A stretch of 64,000 nucleotides of DNA from Homoserinimonas sp. OAct 916 (GTDB lineage: Bacteria; Actinomycetota; Actinomycetes; Actinomycetales; Microbacteriaceae). The translations under genes were made by a program, and so were the position numbers. The notes under the pieces are model-generated. The model was not told where the DNA came from, ran no database searches, and was given only the letters and a program-made list of their open reading frames with translations. Shown one piece after another: positions 56,179 through 64,000 of this stretch. The stretch lies in contig NZ_QJHB01000007.1 in NCBI RefSeq assembly GCF_003260275.1, positions 183,718 through 247,717 of the forward strand. Reading direction: 5' to 3'. Numbering within the stretch: position 1 is the stretch's first letter; every line of letters starts with the position of its first letter.

Positions 56179-57672
56179 ATGATGAAACCAATGAAGACCA
56201 CTCGTCTATACAACCTCGATCTCGCGCCGGCAAAGAAGAGGACATGGAAGGCATTCGACATCACCACAATGTGGATGTCTGTGGTGCATAACCTCGGAAT
56301 GTACTCGATTGCCGCAGGCTTCTACGTTCTAGGGATGTCGCCTATCGCGATATTCCTCGCGTACATCACTGCATTTCTGATCATGTTCGTGGTTTCAAAC
56401 ATTATGGGCATTATGGGCCAACGCACTGGCGTCCCGTTCCCAGTCGTCGCACGCCTTAGCTTTGGGATTTACGGTGCGAACATTCCCGCGCTTCTTCGGG
56501 GTCTTGTCGCGGTATTTTGGTACGGAATACAGACTTTTCTCGCGGCAAATGCACTCATTGCTGTTCTCAAGTCGCTCTACCCTGTCGTAGGCGAATGGCA
56601 GGCAAACGGTGGCACCTTCCTGGGTTACTCGTACGTGGGATGGGTGGCGTTCCTCTTCGTTTGGGCGCTGCAGCTCATGATCGTAACCAAGGGTATGGAA
56701 CGGGTTCGCAAATTCCAAAACCTCTCGGGCCCGATCATCTGGGGCGTCATGCTAGTGCTCGCGCTTGTCCTACTGTTTCAGGCGGACGGTCCGATCGATC
56801 TGACCAAGACCATTGGTGGTCCTGACATCACCTCGAACGCATTCGCACTTTTCGGTGTTGCGGTGTTCTCAATTATCGCTTCGCAAGTTGCGGTCACCGC
56901 GAACATTGCCGACTTCTGCCGGTTCTCACCCTCAGAGCGCTCCGTGCGCTGGGGCAACTTCTGGGGCCTCCCAATCAACGGCGCGCTTTTCGGCATCGTG
57001 GCAGTTGTGTGCACCGCGGCAGCAGAAGTAGTTTACGGAGAGACTTTTAGTGATCCAGTTGAACTCATCGTGCACCAAGGCAATCAAGTGTTCGTGCTCA
57101 TTGCAGCGCTTCTATTCTTGGGAGCAACTATGGCCACTAATATCGCTGCGAACATAGTTTCACCTGCATATGACTTCGCCCACCTGTTCCCCAAAAAGAT
57201 CAATTTTGCCCGGGGCGCTTTGATTGCTTCGGTACTTGCGCTACTCACACAGCCCTGGAACATTTTCTCGTCACCGATCATTATTGTGTACTTCCTTGGC
57301 GCGATGGGAGCGTTCACTGGCCCGATGATGGGCATCATCATCTGGGACTACTATCGAATTCGCCGCGGATTGGTAAATATGAAGGAGCTCTACTCTGAGA
57401 ACCCAGGCGGCGCTTATTACTACACAAAGGGTTTCAATATGCGTGCCATAGTGGCACTCGTGCTCGCGTCGATCGTTGCAGCGGTCATCGCGCTCGTGCC
57501 TACGTTCTCGCTACTTTCGGCGTACTCGTGGCCTATCGGTTTCACCCTCGGGATTGCGCTATATGCAGCGGTGGCAGCCAGCTACTCGGTTCCTCAAGTG
57601 CCGGAAGGTGACGAGCGTGCTGAGGTCCTTGATGCTGAGTATCCTGCGGTCGAACTTGAGCCTGTGAATTGA
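56179..57672 (+). CDS. NCS1-family permease, probably for hydantoins or allantoin
   Basis: A 497-residue transporter with about twelve membrane segments. Family features include MGQRTGVPFPVVARLSFGIYGANIP, WYGIQTFLAANAL and NIAANIVSPAYDFAHLFP. NCS1 carriers import nucleobases, allantoin and hydantoins with a cation. The hydantoin transporter Mhp1 of Microbacterium liquefaciens, also in a hydantoin cluster, is the best-known relative. Substrate is inferred from the neighbours. GAAGGAGT precedes ATG 56179. The 135-base leader contains repeated ACAAAA motifs. Confidence 0.87.
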   Translation: MMKPMKTTRLYNLDLAPAKKRTWKAFDITTMWMSVVHNLGMYSIAAGFYVLGMSPIAIFLAYITAFLIMFVVSNIMGIMGQRTGVPFPVVARLSFGIYGANIPALLRGLVAVFWYGIQTFLAANALIAVLKSLYPVVGEWQANGGTFLGYSYVGWVAFLFVWALQLMIVTKGMERVRKFQNLSGPIIWGVMLVLALVLLFQADGPIDLTKTIGGPDITSNAFALFGVAVFSIIASQVAVTANIADFCRFSPSERSVRWGNFWGLPINGALFGIVAVVCTAAAEVVYGETFSDPVELIVHQGNQVFVLIAALLFLGATMATNIAANIVSPAYDFAHLFPKKINFARGALIASVLALLTQPWNIFSSPIIIVYFLGAMGAFTGPMMGIIIWDYYRIRRGLVNMKELYSENPGGAYYYTKGFNMRAIVALVLASIVAAVIALVPTFSLLSAYSWPIGFTLGIALYAAVAASYSVPQVPEGDERAEVLDAEYPAVELEPVN

Positions 57673-57683
57673 GGGGTGAACCA

Positions 57684-58652
57684 ATGAGTGCAAGACGCAA
57701 AATCATAGTCGCAGCAGCCCAGATGGGACCTGTGCAGCGCAACCATACTCGTAAGCAAACCATTGATCGTATGGTTGTCCTATTGAACCAGGCAGCGGAT
57801 AGGGGGGCTGATATCGCGGTCTATCCGGAGGCAATACTCACCCCATTCTTCCCTCACTGGCACATCGAGGATGAGCAAGAGCTTCTTGGCTACTTTGAAG
57901 ACTCGATGCCGAATGGAGGTGTGCAACCACTCTTTGACGCAGCTAAAGATCGTGGCGTGGGTTTTTCTCTCGGTTACGCAGAGCTCACGGAAGACGGCCG
58001 TCGATTTAATACGCAGATCATGGTGTCTGGGGAAGGTGAGATTATCGGGAAGTATCGAAAGATCCACCTTCCCGGATACTCGGATCCGCGACCACACGAG
58101 CCTGTACAGAACCTCGAGAAGCTGTACTTTGAGGTGGGCGATTTGGGGTTCCCGGTATGGGAAGCTTTCGGCGGGCGAGTGGGAATGTCGATTTGCAACG
58201 ATCGCAGGTGGCCCGAATCCTACCGTGTGATGGGGCTGCAAGGCGTCGAGCTTATTCTTATTGGCTATAACACCTTGATGCATGTTCCAGCCATGGCCGA
58301 AGTTGATCATCTGCAGTCATTCCACAACCTGCTTTCAATGCAATCAAACGCTTACTTCAACGGCACTTGGGTCGTCGCCGCCGGTCGCGCGGGCGTGGAA
58401 GAGGGGATTAGTCAGCTCGGGCAGAGCGCCATCATCGCGCCCTCGGGTGAAGTGGTGGCGCAAGCTTATACCGATGGAGATGAGGTAATCACGGCAGAAG
58501 TGGACTTTGATGCCTGCAATATCTTCAAGAAATACATGTTCAACATGCGCGAGCACCGCCGTCCGGAGCACTACGGCTTAATTTCAGCCCCAGTCAGCGA
58601 GACTTGGGATGCCGGAGAACTTTTGGACACGCAACCGGTGTCAGGACGATAG
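57684..58652 (+). CDS. N-carbamoyl-D-amino-acid hydrolase
   Basis: A 322-residue nitrilase-superfamily amidohydrolase. The catalytic triad is visible as E49 (AVYPEAIL), K126 (GKYRKIHLPG) and C171 (SICNDRRWPE), in positions almost identical to the Agrobacterium D-carbamoylase. Shared stretches with that enzyme include FFPHWH, NTQIMVSGEGEIIGKYRK, YFEVGDLGFPV, SFHNLLSMQSN and EHRRPEHYGLI. It converts N-carbamoyl-D-amino acids to D-amino acids, ammonia and carbon dioxide. GAGGGG precedes ATG 57684. Confidence 0.9.
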   Translation: MSARRKIIVAAAQMGPVQRNHTRKQTIDRMVVLLNQAADRGADIAVYPEAILTPFFPHWHIEDEQELLGYFEDSMPNGGVQPLFDAAKDRGVGFSLGYAELTEDGRRFNTQIMVSGEGEIIGKYRKIHLPGYSDPRPHEPVQNLEKLYFEVGDLGFPVWEAFGGRVGMSICNDRRWPESYRVMGLQGVELILIGYNTLMHVPAMAEVDHLQSFHNLLSMQSNAYFNGTWVVAAGRAGVEEGISQLGQSAIIAPSGEVVAQAYTDGDEVITAEVDFDACNIFKKYMFNMREHRRPEHYGLISAPVSETWDAGELLDTQPVSGR

Positions 58653-58666
58653 AAGAGGGTGCATCG

Positions 58667-60040
58667 ATGTCAAAAGTAATACTAAAAGGCGGGACAATCT
58701 GGACCGCAGATAGTGTCTATGTCGCGGATATATTTATCCAGGATGGCATCATCAAGACGATCGGCCAGGACATTCAATATCAGGCCGACGAAGTCATCGA
58801 TCTTGCCGGCAAGATCGTAATGCCCGGTGGCGTAGATGTGCATACCCACCTTGATGCTCCCGTCGGTGAAACAACCACGATTGACGACTTCGCGTCTGGA
58901 ACTGTGGCTGCAGCTTGCGGAGGGACTACGACAATTGTCGACTTCGCGACTCAGCAGAAGAATCAGGGCCTCGTGGAGACCGTCGAAATGTGGCACGAGA
59001 AGGCCGCGGACAAAGCAGTTATTGACTACGGATTCCATATCTCAGTGACAGACCTTTACGAGGGGTCAATGACCGACCTGGGGAAAGTTGTTGATAGTGG
59101 GGTGACGAGCTTCAAGATATTCATGGACTATCCAGACACATTGATGCTAGACGACGGCGAAATTTTTCGCGTGCTCCAAGCAGGCGGTCGATACGGTGCG
59201 AAGGTATGTGTGCACGCTTCGAACGGAAAAGTGATTGACCGAATCGCTGAAGATCTTGTCTATCAGGGCAAGACTGGACCCGAAGGACACCTGCTATCTC
59301 GCCCACCAGCGACTGAAGTCGAAGCCGTAAACCGCGCGATTGCAATCTCGCGCATGGCAGACGCTCCACTCTATTTTGTACATCTCTCTACCGAGGGCGC
59401 GGCATACGCACTTGCCGAGGCAAAAGACCACGAATGGCCCGTTGACGGTGAGACTTGTACCCACTACCTCACTCTGGACAAAGAGCTCTACTTCAAACCT
59501 GACTTCGAGGGCGCGAAGGCCGTGCTAACTCCGCCGCTAGCTGGGGAGAAGGATCGGGATGCGCTCTGGAAAGGGCTCCGCACAGGGTCGCTTAGCATTG
59601 TGAGTTCGGATCATTGCCCGTTCTGTTTCGAACAGAAAAAGATCGGCATTGATGACTTTCGTCGAATCCCTAACGGTGGATCCGGCATCGAGCATCGAAT
59701 CCAACTCATGTACGCCGACGGTGTCGTTGCAGGTCGACTAACTCCGCAACAATTTGTCGATATCGTATCAACGGCGCCCGCAAAGGCCTTCGGTATGTAT
59801 CCCCAGAAAGGGCAGATAGCTATCGGCTCAGATGCCGATATCACTGTAATCGATCCTGATGGCGTAACGAAGATTTCAGCCGAGACCCACAACATGCGCA
59901 CTGACTACAGCCTTTGGGAAGGCTGGGAACGAGCCGGAAGAATCGTCCGCGTGTTTTCACGCGGAGAAGAAATCGTTCGAGATGGTGTGTACGTTGGCGC
60001 TGCTGGCCGCGGCTCTTACCTCAAAAGAAGGACTATCTAG
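58667..60040 (+). CDS. D-hydantoinase / dihydropyrimidinase
   Basis: A 457-residue amidohydrolase with two metals. Ligands visible are the HxH in VDVHTHLD near residue 57, the carboxylated lysine in SFKIFMDYP near residue 149, the histidines in VCVHASNG and YFVHLST, and the aspartate in SSDHCPF. It opens hydantoin rings to N-carbamoyl-amino acids, feeding the D-carbamoylase encoded before it. ATG 58667 has GAAGAGGG upstream. The family usually has about 460 residues. Confidence 0.92.
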   Translation: MSKVILKGGTIWTADSVYVADIFIQDGIIKTIGQDIQYQADEVIDLAGKIVMPGGVDVHTHLDAPVGETTTIDDFASGTVAAACGGTTTIVDFATQQKNQGLVETVEMWHEKAADKAVIDYGFHISVTDLYEGSMTDLGKVVDSGVTSFKIFMDYPDTLMLDDGEIFRVLQAGGRYGAKVCVHASNGKVIDRIAEDLVYQGKTGPEGHLLSRPPATEVEAVNRAIAISRMADAPLYFVHLSTEGAAYALAEAKDHEWPVDGETCTHYLTLDKELYFKPDFEGAKAVLTPPLAGEKDRDALWKGLRTGSLSIVSSDHCPFCFEQKKIGIDDFRRIPNGGSGIEHRIQLMYADGVVAGRLTPQQFVDIVSTAPAKAFGMYPQKGQIAIGSDADITVIDPDGVTKISAETHNMRTDYSLWEGWERAGRIVRVFSRGEEIVRDGVYVGAAGRGSYLKRRTI

Positions 60041-60041
60041 C

Positions 60042-60782
60042 ATGAGAATAATGGTTGTGAACCCAAACACTTCTGTCGAAATGTCGGCGGCAATTGCTGT
60101 GGAATGCAGGCGCTACGCACGTGAAACAACTGATATCGACGTGGTGAACCCTGAGCGGGGCCCGCGATCCATTGAGTCCTACACCGAAGACGCGCTCGCA
60201 TCTTCGGCCACTATCGAACTCGTCGAAAAGCACAAGGACGAATACGATGCTTTTGTCGTAGCTTGCTTTGATGACCCCGCGATTCGGGCTCTTCGCGAAA
60301 TAGTGGATGTGCCGGTGCTCGGCATTGCCGAGTCTGCCGCGCATCTTGCGTCACTGGTCGCATCGAACTTCTCAGTAATCACAGTCATGCGGCGTTCAAA
60401 GATTCGCATTCAGGAGTCCATTGAACGCGCAGGGCTTAAAGACCGCTGCGTTTCTATCCGCGCGGTAGAACTTCCCGTGCTCGAGATCGAATCTGACCTC
60501 GAGGCGACCATCCGCGCAATCGAAAAGGAGGCGAGGCTCGCGATGGTGGAAGATGACGCAGAGGCAATTCTCCTGGGCTGTGCTGGCCTGGGGCCCCTCG
60601 ACAAGCGCCTTCAGGATGCTCTCGGTATTCCTGTCTTAGACGGCTGTGCATCTGCGATCAAACTTGCCGAGGCGTTGCACGACTACGGCGTAACAACGAG
60701 TAAGTACATTGCCTACGGAACGCCACCCCAAAAGGAATACGTTAATTGGCCACAATTTGATGCGGCGTATGGAAACGTTTAG
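60042..60782 (+). CDS. Hydantoin racemase (Asp/Glu/hydantoin racemase family)
   Basis: A 246-residue cofactor-independent racemase. The two catalytic cysteines are in FVVACFDDPA near residue 75 and AILLGCAGLGPL near residue 183. The N-terminal MRIMVVNPNTS and the segment VLGIAESA are also typical. It interconverts the hydantoin enantiomers so that the D-specific enzymes can use a racemic supply. It starts one base after the hydantoinase stop, so the two are translated together. Confidence 0.9.
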   Translation: MRIMVVNPNTSVEMSAAIAVECRRYARETTDIDVVNPERGPRSIESYTEDALASSATIELVEKHKDEYDAFVVACFDDPAIRALREIVDVPVLGIAESAAHLASLVASNFSVITVMRRSKIRIQESIERAGLKDRCVSIRAVELPVLEIESDLEATIRAIEKEARLAMVEDDAEAILLGCAGLGPLDKRLQDALGIPVLDGCASAIKLAEALHDYGVTTSKYIAYGTPPQKEYVNWPQFDAAYGNV

Positions 60783-62043
60783 CGCCCACGCTCGGAGCAT
60801 CCTAGGCGCTCAGAGCCCGACCGCCTCAGCGCGTGTGGTCGGGGTTCCTCCGGGGGCTCGTTGCAATGTAGCGGACGGAGACACGGATTTCCCTCAGCTA
60901 ACGATGAAACGATCAGCGATCGAGCACAATATTCTCGTGATGGCAGAGTACTGCGCTGCTCACGCGGTGCAGCTCAGCCCACACGGCAAAACCACGATGA
61001 TGCCTTGGCTCTTCGATCAGCAAATCCGCGCGGGGGCATGGGGCATCACGGCGGCCACAACAGATCAGTGCAGAAACTACCGCGCATTCGGGATCAATCG
61101 AATTCTGCTCGCCAACATGCTCGTCGATGCGCGAGCAATTGAATGGGTCGCCCAAGAACTCCGCGACGATTCCAGCTTAGAGTTCATTTGTTACGTGGAC
61201 AGCATTCAGGCTGTCGTCATTATGGAGCAGGTTCTCGAGGCTATCGGCTTCGAGTCGCGTATCGATGTCGTAGTTGAGCACGGTTACGCCGGAGGAAGGA
61301 CCGGCACAAGGAGTTTAGGTGACGCTGTGGCGTTAGCCGAACGTGTCTCACAGTCAACGCATCTCCGACTGCGCGGAATCAGTGGATTTGAAGGATTCTT
61401 CAGAGTCACCAGGAGCCCGGATGACGAACTGGAGTGTCGGAACTACCTACGTGAGCTAAAGGTACTCGCTGACACGATCCACGAGAAGGGGATCGTGGAC
61501 GGCGAAATGATCGTGACCGCGGGTGGAAGCACATACTTCGACCTTGTGCTCGAGCACCTTTCGCCTGTTCAATTTCAGTATCCGGTGACCGTCATCCTCC
61601 GGAGCGGTTGCTACGTAAGCCACGATTCGGTCATGTACGAAGAGCTTTCACCTCTCGCCGCTCGAGGGGAAGGGACGCATGATTTCGGTCGACTCCAGCC
61701 GGCGCTCGAACTGTGGGCCACGGTGTGGTCGGTGCCAGAGCCAGGACTAGCGATTGTGGGGTTCGGTCGACGCGATGCCCCTTGGGATCACAGCTTTCCG
61801 CGTCCGCTTCGCATCTACGATAATGAAAATGGTAAAGATCGCGAAGCCGGAGATGAGTTCAAGGTAACGGGACTCCACGATCAGCACGCCTTCCTTCGAT
61901 TCAACGCTGGACAATCGCTGGCAGTAGGCGATCGCATAGTCTTTGGGGTCAGTCATCCCTGTGGAGCATTCGACAAATGGCGCTGGATTCCCGTGGTGGA
62001 CGATGACTACACCGTCGAGTGCTTTGCCGGTACATTCTTCTAA
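60769..62043 (+). CDS. PLP-dependent enzyme of the D-threonine aldolase / D-serine dehydratase family
   Basis: A 424-residue fold-type III PLP protein. The cofactor lysine is in LSPHGKTTMMPWL near residue 75, the N-terminal barrel follows the alanine-racemase pattern, and the C-terminal metal site is HPCGAFDKWRWIPVV (His and Cys). Members deaminate or cleave D-amino acids, so it probably converts the D-amino acid produced by the operon and releases an enamine for RidA. ATG 60769 overlaps the racemase stop by 14 bases; no strong ribosome-binding site is seen. Confidence 0.85.
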   Translation: METFSAHARSILGAQSPTASARVVGVPPGARCNVADGDTDFPQLTMKRSAIEHNILVMAEYCAAHAVQLSPHGKTTMMPWLFDQQIRAGAWGITAATTDQCRNYRAFGINRILLANMLVDARAIEWVAQELRDDSSLEFICYVDSIQAVVIMEQVLEAIGFESRIDVVVEHGYAGGRTGTRSLGDAVALAERVSQSTHLRLRGISGFEGFFRVTRSPDDELECRNYLRELKVLADTIHEKGIVDGEMIVTAGGSTYFDLVLEHLSPVQFQYPVTVILRSGCYVSHDSVMYEELSPLAARGEGTHDFGRLQPALELWATVWSVPEPGLAIVGFGRRDAPWDHSFPRPLRIYDNENGKDREAGDEFKVTGLHDQHAFLRFNAGQSLAVGDRIVFGVSHPCGAFDKWRWIPVVDDDYTVECFAGTFF

Positions 62044-62113
62044 AACCTCAACAGGTTCACACTCCTGAGTTCGGCAATTCGAACCCATTCTCCTGCTAGG
62101 TACTTTCCCGAAA

Positions 62114-62140
62114 GTGGTCCGGCACCCGGCCACTTCTTGA
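62114..62140 (+). terminator. Probable terminator of the hydantoin operon
   Basis: GTGG-T-CCGG (62114-62122) pairs with CCGGCCAC (62126-62133) with one bulged T, then TTCTTGATT. An ACTTTC/GAAAGT repeat overlaps it at 62102-62115. Confidence 0.45.
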
Positions 62141-62173
62141 TTCCATCTGTTTCCCAAGCGAAAAGAGCACCCC

Positions 62174-63694
62174 ATGACTGACACCACCACCGTCCCCGCC
62201 ACGGATCTCGCCGATATCGACAAGATCGCCCAGCAGGCAGCGGCCGCAGCAGACCAGTGGGCCGCCCTCGAACCGAAGAAGCGGGCTACTGCGCTGGTCG
62301 CCGTCGCCGACGCCCTTGAGGCGGCCGGTTCAGAACTGGTTGCCATCGGCATGGAGGAGACCGGGCTCAGCCAGTCACGTCTCACCGGCGAGCTCAAGCG
62401 CACTGCCGTGCAGCTGCGGTTATTTGCCGACACGGTGGTCAGCGGCGGCTACCTCGACGTGCGCATCGACGAGGCCGACACTGCCTTCGCCCTTGGTGTG
62501 CGGCCCGACCTTCGCCGCTACCGCATTCCGGTGGGCCCGGTCCTGAACTTCGCGGCGAGCAACTTTCCGTTCGCGTTCTCTGTCGCCGGCGGCGACAGCG
62601 CGGCAGCGTTGGCCGCTGGCTGCCCGGTGGTCGTGAAAGCACACTCGGGGCATCCCCGACTCTCGGTGGCCACCGCCGACGTCGTGAGCACGGCGTTGGA
62701 ATCCCAGGGCGCACCGGCCGGAACCTTTCAGTTGATCGTCGGGCAGAAGGCTGGCGTCGAAATGCTGAACCACCCGCTGATCGCTGCCGGAAGCTTCACC
62801 GGGTCGATCTATGTCGGGCGCCTGCTCGCCGACATCGCCGCCGCCCGTCCCACACCGATCCCGTTCTACGGTGAGCTCGGCAGTGTCAACCCGGTGTTCG
62901 TCACCGCGGGTGCGCTCGCCGAGAACGCAGAGGCAATCGCCGACGGCTACCTCACGAGTGTGGCCGGTTCGGCAGGCCAGCTGTGCACCAAGCCCGGCTT
63001 CCTGTTCGTTCCGGCCGGGTACACCTTGGGCGAAATGCTTGCCGAGAAGGCGGCCGTCGTCGAAGAGCACCGCCTGCTGAATCCTGGGATAGCTCGCGGC
63101 TACGCTGAACGCCGGGATGCGATCCTCGCGGCATCCGGGGTCACTGCCGTTGCCGAGGGCAAGCTGCGCATCGACGAGGACGGCCAGGGCTGGGCCACCC
63201 CGACCATCGTCAGCGTTGGCATCGACGACCTGGTCGCCGGGCGTGAGGCGCTCGCCGATGAGGCGTTCGGGCCGCTGTCGGTCATGGTCGAATACGACGA
63301 GGACTCCGACCTCGTCGCCGCGGCGGATGCCGTCTTCGAGGGAAACCTCACGGGCACGGTGCACGTCGCCGACGGTGAGGACTCGCCCAGGCTGCGCACC
63401 CTGATCCAGTGGCTCAGCGAGCACACCGGGCGGGTGCTGTTCGGCGGCTGGCCGACCGGTGTGGCCGTGACGCCCGCGATGACCCACGGCGGGCCGTGGC
63501 CGGCGACGACCAACGACTCGAGCACCTCGGTGGGTACCTCGGCGATCACCCGGTTCACCCGGCCGGTCACCTACCAGAGTGCTCCCCAGGCGCTGTTGCC
63601 CGAGCCGCTACGCGACGACAACCCCTGGGATGTGCCGCAGGAGCGCACACCGGCCGGCGAGTCGACCAGCTGGGGTTTAGCCGCGGAACAGTAG
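62174..63694 (+). CDS. NADP-type aldehyde dehydrogenase (2-oxoglutarate semialdehyde dehydrogenase-like)
   Basis: A 506-residue aldehyde dehydrogenase of the KGSADH branch. The catalytic cysteine is in GSAGQLCTKPGFLF near residue 273 and the base glutamate in FYGELGSVNPVF near residue 237. The branch-typical FAASNFPFAFSVAGGDSAAALAAGCPVVVKAH, read in pieces, is the cofactor part. It oxidises a semialdehyde to a dicarboxylate in sugar or hydroxyproline breakdown. Its GC-rich codon use resembles the core and differs from the hydantoin genes before it. Confidence 0.88.
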   Translation: MTDTTTVPATDLADIDKIAQQAAAAADQWAALEPKKRATALVAVADALEAAGSELVAIGMEETGLSQSRLTGELKRTAVQLRLFADTVVSGGYLDVRIDEADTAFALGVRPDLRRYRIPVGPVLNFAASNFPFAFSVAGGDSAAALAAGCPVVVKAHSGHPRLSVATADVVSTALESQGAPAGTFQLIVGQKAGVEMLNHPLIAAGSFTGSIYVGRLLADIAAARPTPIPFYGELGSVNPVFVTAGALAENAEAIADGYLTSVAGSAGQLCTKPGFLFVPAGYTLGEMLAEKAAVVEEHRLLNPGIARGYAERRDAILAASGVTAVAEGKLRIDEDGQGWATPTIVSVGIDDLVAGREALADEAFGPLSVMVEYDEDSDLVAAADAVFEGNLTGTVHVADGEDSPRLRTLIQWLSEHTGRVLFGGWPTGVAVTPAMTHGGPWPATTNDSSTSVGTSAITRFTRPVTYQSAPQALLPEPLRDDNPWDVPQERTPAGESTSWGLAAEQ

Positions 63695-63824
63695 GCAATC
63701 GAGCCCGTTTTCTCTGTCGTCTATGCGACAGCGAAATTATCCATGGCGCTCGTTGGGCCAGTCGCACGATAGGCGGCGGTTGTCGCAAGCGGAGCGAGGC
63801 GTTTCTGAATATTGGCTTCCAAGG

Positions 63825-63910
63825 GAGCCACGTGTGGTGCGGGTCAGCGCCACCTCCCCGAACCGCGGATCGTGTCGTTCAGAGCCACGATTGGCGTGGT
63901 TGAGAGCCAC
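63825..63910. repeat. Short terminal repeats of the IS21-type element
   Basis: Three copies of GAGCCAC (63825-63831, 63882-63888, 63904-63910) precede istA. IS21 elements carry multiple repeats at their ends for transposase binding. The outer left end of the element could not be fixed. Confidence 0.5.
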
Positions 63911-63918
63911 CTGAAAAG

Positions 63919-63955
63919 CTCCTTCCACCATGTGATGGCCACGTGGTGGAAGGAG
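63919..63955 (+). promoter_or_regulatory. Hairpin covering the istA ribosome-binding site
   Basis: CTCCTTCCACCATGTG (63919-63934) pairs with CACGTGGTGGAAGGAG (63940-63955), with one G-U pair and a five-base loop. The AAGGAG of the 3' arm is the istA ribosome-binding site. Confidence 0.8.
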
Positions 63956-63963
63956 TACGGGTA

Positions 63964-64000
63964 ATGGTACGGAAGATCAAGGCGAAACTTGTCTTGCAGC
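63964..64000 (+). CDS. istA: IS21-type transposase IstA, only the first codons
   Basis: Twelve codons are visible, reading MVRKIKAKLVLQ, the usual start of actinobacterial IS21-family IstA proteins. The ATG lies 8 bases after AAGGAG, and the element's repeats precede it. The rest is outside the window, so completeness is unknown. Confidence 0.65.
   Translation, partial: MVRKIKAKLVLQ

Noticed and set aside
60113..60128. CACGTGAAACA half of a parS palindrome in the racemase gene
   Set aside because: Only one arm matches; overall 11 of 16 bases agree, and it lies in coding sequence far from the origin.

Overview
The window is the replication-origin region of a high-GC actinobacterium, most likely of the family Microbacteriaceae. 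It carries dnaA-dnaN-recF-DUF721-gyrB-gyrA, the actinobacterial proteins CrgA and DUF3566, a class E sortase, PASTA kinases and FHA proteins. The family placement is inferred from gene order and protein style; no search was run.

Core, 1-32770. On the left are trxB (cut by the window edge), trxA and an aminotransferase. A reverse-strand series follows: rpmH-rnpA-yidD-yidC-jag-rsmG-parA-parB. Three parS-type palindromes lie here, two of them inside the parA reading frame. dnaA lies between two clusters of DnaA boxes, and the dnaA-dnaN gap with its AT-rich stretch is the likely oriC. Forward genes continue through gyrA and a DUF3566 protein to tRNA-Ile and tRNA-Ala, closed by a 22-bp hairpin. 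Next come a cyclophilin, a rhomboid protease, crgA, sortase E and a class I glutamine amidotransferase. The reverse-strand cell-wall and division operon fhaA-fhaB-pstP-rodA-pbpA-pknA-pknB follows, with overlapping or nearly touching genes. tRNA-Leu(CAG) marks the end of the core.

Accessory region, about 32800-51400. A DDE transposase is translationally coupled to a tyrosine-recombinase-like gene, with a divergent XRE regulator. A McrB/McrC pair sits beside two N6-adenine-type DNA methyltransferases, which suggests a cognate restriction-modification system rather than a purely modification-dependent one. A second recombinase-like paralogue lies on its far side. Then come a third DNA methyltransferase, several unknown genes, an operon with a metallophosphoesterase-like protein that lacks key metal ligands plus a MbcA/ParS-like protein, and a solo TnpB element.

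Catabolic region, about 51460-62140. An IclR regulator is separated by a nonsense-mutated IS256-type element from a seven-gene operon with its own strong promoter. The operon encodes a U32-peptidase-like protein, a RidA-like protein, an NCS1 permease, an N-carbamoyl-D-amino-acid hydrolase, a D-hydantoinase, a hydantoin racemase and a PLP enzyme of the D-threonine aldolase/D-serine dehydratase type. Together these could import hydantoins, racemise and open them, release the D-amino acid and convert it onward, with RidA clearing imines. The window ends with an aldehyde dehydrogenase and the left end of an IS21-type element whose istA ribosome-binding site is buried in a hairpin.
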